From assembly GCA_002496385.1 (NCBI GenBank), contig DAJR01000014.1:1-8828 (forward strand): 8,828 nucleotides of DNA, in the 5' to 3' direction. The translations under genes were made by a program, and so were the position numbers. Under the pieces are notes generated by a model. It ran no database searches, was not told the DNA's origin, and saw nothing but the letters and a program-made list of their open reading frames with translations. This document shows positions 6,041-8,828 of this stretch, piece after piece. The stretch's first letter is position 1. Every line of letters begins with the position of its first letter. Source of the DNA: Methanomassiliicoccales archaeon UBA147. GTDB lineage: Archaea > Thermoplasmatota > Thermoplasmata > SG8-5.

Positions 6041-7102
6041 ATGTCGGATTTCAGCAAGTACAAGACAATGGAGCTGCCCAGAATCGTTGTCGTGGGCCAC
6101 GATGTGCTTCCCAGCATCCCGGAGAACTGCCTCAGGCTCGGTCTGCCTGCTTCCGCGCTCATCGTCGCGGACGATGTCACCAGGAAGATAGCAGGCAAGG
6201 AGATTGCCCAGCTCCTCGGGGAATCTGGATACAATGTCGAAACGAAGGTCATAAAGGGGGCGGATGCCGGCACCGTCGCATCCGTTCAGGAGCTGGCGGA
6301 CGAGATTGGCCCGGCATTCCTGGCGGGGGTCGGGGGCGGCCGGCCGATAGATGTCGCCAAGTGCGCATCTTTCAACGCCGGCATGCCTTTCATCAGCGTG
6401 CCGACTGCCGCAACCCATGACGGAATAGTTTCGTCAAAGGCATCCATCACCGTGAGAGGGGTCAAAGAGTCCCTGGACGCGCAAACACCGATAGCGGTTT
6501 TTGCCGATACAGGCATCATCGTGAAATCGCCGTTCAGGATGCTGGCCGCGGGGTGCGGGGACATCATTTCAAACAAGACGGCCGTTCTGGACTGGAAGCT
6601 TGCGCACGTCAAGAAAAATGAAGAGTACAGCAGCTACGCCGCGACGCTCTCCGAAATAACCGCGGACATGCTCATCGAGAATGCGGGCCAGATCAAACCG
6701 GGGGTCGAGGAGAGCGCCTGGCAGGTGATCAAGGCGCTTGTCTCATCGGGCGTGGCCATGAGCATAGCGGGCTCTTCCAGGCCCGCGAGCGGCGCCGAGC
6801 ACAAGTTCTCCCACGCACTGGACAGGCTGGCAAAAGCACCGGCCCTGCACGGTGAGCAATGCGGCATTGGGGCGATTATGATGATGTCCCTGCACAGGGG
6901 CAACTGGCAGAGCATCAGGGATGCCCTGGCGGCCATAGGCGCCCCGACCAAGGCCGGCCAGATTGGCATTTCCGGGGAAGAGGTCATTCAGGCGCTGGTG
7001 AGGGCAAAGGACATCAAAACGGAAAGGTACACGGTCCTGGGGGACGAAGGCCTCGATGCAGAGGAAGCCGAGGAGCTTGCGAAAGCCACAGGTGTGATCT
7101 GA
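6041..7102 (+). CDS. egsA: sn-Glycerol-1-phosphate dehydrogenase
   Basis: Reduces dihydroxyacetone phosphate to sn-glycerol-1-phosphate with NAD(P)H, giving the backbone stereochemistry that defines archaeal membrane lipids. The protein (353 residues) belongs to the iron/zinc alcohol dehydrogenase-glycerol dehydrogenase superfamily. GVGGGRPIDVAK (96-107) binds the dinucleotide pyrophosphate and PTAATHDGIVS (121-131) is the family block. Likely zinc ligands are D174 (CGDIISN), H254 or H258 (EHKFSHALD) and H270 (HGEQ). I prefer ATG 6041 to the in-frame GTG at 6032, because GAGTGAG-N4-ATG is also the layout before the CBS gene. A weak TATA-like TTTAAG at 6009-6014 could give an extra internal promoter. 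The gene follows the CoA-transferase by 37 nt and overlaps the next gene by 1 nt. Intact, normal length. Confidence 0.94.
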   Translation: MSDFSKYKTMELPRIVVVGHDVLPSIPENCLRLGLPASALIVADDVTRKIAGKEIAQLLGESGYNVETKVIKGADAGTVASVQELADEIGPAFLAGVGGGRPIDVAKCASFNAGMPFISVPTAATHDGIVSSKASITVRGVKESLDAQTPIAVFADTGIIVKSPFRMLAAGCGDIISNKTAVLDWKLAHVKKNEEYSSYAATLSEITADMLIENAGQIKPGVEESAWQVIKALVSSGVAMSIAGSSRPASGAEHKFSHALDRLAKAPALHGEQCGIGAIMMMSLHRGNWQSIRDALAAIGAPTKAGQIGISGEEVIQALVRAKDIKTERYTVLGDEGLDAEEAEELAKATGVI

Positions 7103-7527
7103 TGGTCATGCTCACGGTCATCGGGAGGCGCTTGGCCAAGGTGGGAAAGGAATTCACCTTCTTCGGGTCGATCTCCAACTGCAAGGACTGCAAGGTCAGG
7201 AACATCTGTTTCCATCTCGAGAAAGGTTCGAAGTACAGGGTCGTGGAGGTCCGGAAGGTCCCCCATGAATGCCCGATGCATGAGGACGGCGTTCTCGTCG
7301 TACAGGTCGAGGAAATCCCCAGAATCGCTGTGATTCCGGGAAAAATGGCCATGGAAGGTTCGACTGTTTCTTATGAGGTACCGAGGTGCAACAGGAAGGG
7401 TTGCGCAAACAGGGCGCTGTGCGTCCTTCCGGGGATGGAGCCGGGGCAGAAGAAGAGGATACTGAATATCCGGGAGAAAGTGGATTGCCCCATTGGCCAG
7501 AACCGGGTGAGGGTAACCCTGCAATGA
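7102..7527 (+). CDS. UPF0179 family protein, eight-cysteine putative metal-binding protein
   Basis: A 141-residue protein of the uncharacterised archaeal family UPF0179, recognisable from the opening (LTVIGRRLAKVGKEF), the block NCKDCKVRNICFHLEKGSKYRVV and the HECPMHEDGVLVVQVEE segment. Function is unknown. Its eight cysteines fall into two matching sets: C27-x2-C30-x5-C36-x20-C57 and C96-x4-C101-x5-C107-x21-C129, each ending in Cys-Pro. The pattern suggests two similar modules, each able to hold an iron-sulfur cluster or a zinc ion; that is inference. No signal peptide or membrane segment is seen, so it should be cytoplasmic. The ATG at 7102 shares one base with the egsA stop codon, and AGGTG at 7090-7094 is seven bases upstream, which fixes the start and implies coupling to egsA. 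Earlier in-frame sequence inside egsA is not part of the gene. Confidence 0.88.
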   Translation: MVMLTVIGRRLAKVGKEFTFFGSISNCKDCKVRNICFHLEKGSKYRVVEVRKVPHECPMHEDGVLVVQVEEIPRIAVIPGKMAMEGSTVSYEVPRCNRKGCANRALCVLPGMEPGQKKRILNIREKVDCPIGQNRVRVTLQ

Positions 7528-7533
7528 GCAGGA

Positions 7534-8700
7534 TTATTTCGCGGATTTATTTTTATTCCTGGCAATGGTCTGCTTCTTGTCCTTGTCCTTCCTGATGGAC
7601 CGCTCCATCTGGGAGAGCATGGAACTCAGCGCGAGGGCCAGCTCCCAGTCGTTCGCCGCGAAGTGGTAGAGCTCGTGTTCTGTGGTCAGACGGCCCCTTA
7701 TGGTGATGTTCCCGGCAGTCTGCTCTGAACCCGCGTCATGCCTGGTTACATGGATGGTGAATATCTTGGGTGTGACTAGCTTTGCCATTCTTTTTACGGA
7801 TTTCTGGATGAGGTCGTACATCATGTCGTAAGCCTCTGGCTCTGCTTCGTGCAATCCTGATATCTGAACGAAAACCTGCTCCTCGCTCTTGAAACTGGCT
7901 ATCAGCTCGATCAGATCATATTGCGTGATGATGCCTACGGGCTCGTTCCGTTCTGTGACGATGACCGTTGAAATGTCGTTCTTGTTCATCAGTTTCACCG
8001 CATCGGAGATCTTCGCGTCCTTGCCGATGAAAATCGGGGGCGCTTTCATAACGCTCTTCACCTCGACCTTGCTGGATGAACTCTTTCCGCCTGCGATGTC
8101 GCCCCTGGTCTGGCGGCTCTTTGCCTGGTAGTTCACCTTTGCCAGGTCCTTGAGGCCGACCACGCCGGTCAGTTCGCCTTTGTGGTTGGTGACTGGGAGG
8201 GCGCGCACATCCAGCTTGTACATCAGATTTCTTGCCTGGTCGATAGTTTCCTTCTCGGTTATGAAATGCGGGGAGGAGGTCATTATCTCATGGACCAGTA
8301 TCTCTTTCAGAATGTTCAGTTCCGGAATGATGTTGATCAGGTCTGTCCTGGACACCATCCCGACTATGCAGTCCCTGCTTGTCACCGGAACGGCCCTGTA
8401 ACCGGAAGACAGCATCGTCTCGGCTATGTCCATGATCGGAACGTCCTCTTCAACCCGCGGCGGAAAGGACATTATGTTCTCCACCTTCGTGGTCATGGGT
8501 ATGCTCCTTTTCCTGAGAAGGGTCTCGTAGTTCACCAGGCCAAGAATCTTCCCTTTGCCTGTCACCACCGGCACCTCGTTTATGTCATATTGCTGCATTT
8601 TCCCGATTGCGGAAGAAACATCCTCGCCCGGTTCAACCGTTATCAGGTTGCTTGTCATTATGTCCTTTGCCGTGAATTCCTGCAGACGCTGTCTGGTCAT
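7534..8700 (-). CDS. Four-CBS-domain protein with C-terminal HPF/RaiA-like domain
   Basis: A 388-residue soluble protein. CBS domains lie at about 12-65, 72-124, 136-189 and 212-268, forming two Bateman pairs. The ribose-binding-type S/T-x-x-D motif is intact in the second (GMVSRTDL, 114-121) and fourth (GIITQYDL, 256-263) but lost in the first (GLVNYETL) and third (GVVGLKDL), so each pair probably has one good adenine-nucleotide site. A Ser/Lys-rich linker at 194-211 separates the third and fourth domains. Residues 276-370 read as strand, helix, three strands, helix, ending HELYHFAANDWELALALSSMLSQMERSIRK, which resembles the ribosome hibernation factors HPF/RaiA. A lysine-rich tail (370-388) could bind RNA. 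I infer nucleotide-controlled ribosome silencing, though nothing proves it. The ATG at 8700 has AGGAG eight bases upstream; the in-frame GTG at 8709 lies too close to that site. Converges on the UPF0179 gene with a 6-bp gap. Confidence 0.85.
   Translation of the reverse strand: MTRQRLQEFTAKDIMTSNLITVEPGEDVSSAIGKMQQYDINEVPVVTGKGKILGLVNYETLLRKRSIPMTTKVENIMSFPPRVEEDVPIMDIAETMLSSGYRAVPVTSRDCIVGMVSRTDLINIIPELNILKEILVHEIMTSSPHFITEKETIDQARNLMYKLDVRALPVTNHKGELTGVVGLKDLAKVNYQAKSRQTRGDIAGGKSSSSKVEVKSVMKAPPIFIGKDAKISDAVKLMNKNDISTVIVTERNEPVGIITQYDLIELIASFKSEEQVFVQISGLHEAEPEAYDMMYDLIQKSVKRMAKLVTPKIFTIHVTRHDAGSEQTAGNITIRGRLTTEHELYHFAANDWELALALSSMLSQMERSIRKDKDKKQTIARNKNKSAK
7546..7557 (+). terminator. T-rich terminator of the CoA-transferase/egsA operon
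   Basis: TTTATTTTTATT follows the UPF0179 stop codon by 18 nt on the plus strand, a typical archaeal oligo-T terminator without a clear hairpin. It lies inside the 3' end of the convergent CBS gene, where the same bases encode the Asn/Lys-rich tail. Confidence 0.5.
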
Positions 8701-8710
8701 TTTTCTCACT

Positions 8711-8756
8711 CCTATATAGGGCGATGGGCAACGTCAGGACTAGTTATATACTTTTC
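8711..8756 (-). promoter_or_regulatory. Promoter of the CBS-domain gene
   Basis: On the minus strand, BRE-like GAAAAG leads directly into the TATA box TATATAA (8750-8744). The transcript should start near 8720, giving a leader of about 20 nt that includes AGGAG (8713-8709) and the ATG at 8700. The box closely resembles the acetate transporter promoter (AAAAGTAT followed by an AT-rich core). Confidence 0.7.
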
Positions 8757-8828
8757 CCGAGGCGGATCTTGTCAAGAATTTAGTGATATTGAGGCCAATA
8801 GCGAGGGGCTAGGGTTTGCTGGCTGTCG

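Noticed and set aside
6859..7101. Upstream in-frame extension of the UPF0179 gene into egsA
   Set aside because: This part overlaps egsA in another frame and lacks family similarity; the AGGTG site and family start fit the ATG at 7102.
1..8828. CRISPR array, intact insertion sequence, rRNA, or a known defence system
   Set aside because: No regularly spaced direct repeats, transposase, nuclease or rRNA signature is visible on either strand.

Overview
The window reads as chromosomal DNA of an archaeon, probably a euryarchaeon or thermoplasmatote-type lineage; the lineage call is weak. The domain call is firm. There is a glycerol-1-phosphate dehydrogenase (the archaeal membrane-lipid enzyme), a UPF0179 protein (as far as I know an archaeal family), promoters of BRE + TATA type about 25 nt before the inferred transcript starts, strong GGAGG/AGGTG ribosome binding sites, and AGG/AGA/ATA-rich codon use.

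Layout. 1-540 is AT-rich and shows no convincing gene, but holds several inverted repeats. 541-1280 is a promoter, an acetate-uptake-transporter-family gene and a GC-rich hairpin terminator. 1268-1489 (minus) is a small two-helix membrane protein, apparently leaderless. 1490-1712 is the control region between that gene and acs. 1713-3656 is AMP-forming acetyl-CoA synthetase, followed by a two-hairpin terminator (3693-3760). 3761-4147 is a gene-poor stretch with several hairpins. 4210-7527 is a tightly packed plus-strand operon: CoA-transferase subunits A and B (stop and start codons abut), egsA, and a UPF0179 protein that overlaps egsA by 1 nt. 7534-8700 (minus) converges on it with a 6-bp gap and encodes a protein with four CBS domains and a C-terminal domain that looks like the ribosome hibernation factor HPF/RaiA. 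In 8761-8828 I see nothing.

How the genes may work together (inference). The permease brings in acetate and Acs makes acetyl-CoA, using ATP and releasing AMP. The CoA-transferase can move CoA between acetyl-CoA and another carboxylic acid, and acetate released that way can be re-activated by Acs. EgsA makes the sn-glycerol-1-phosphate backbone of archaeal lipids, whose isoprenoid chains derive from acetyl-CoA, so the region may link acetate assimilation to lipid synthesis. The CBS-HPF-like protein could connect adenylate state to ribosome silencing.

Most of the window is recognisable metabolism. The parts most worth following up are the CBS-HPF-like fusion, the duplicated four-cysteine pattern of the UPF0179 protein, the small membrane protein beside the acetate genes, and the hairpin-rich non-coding stretches at 1-540 and 3761-4147.
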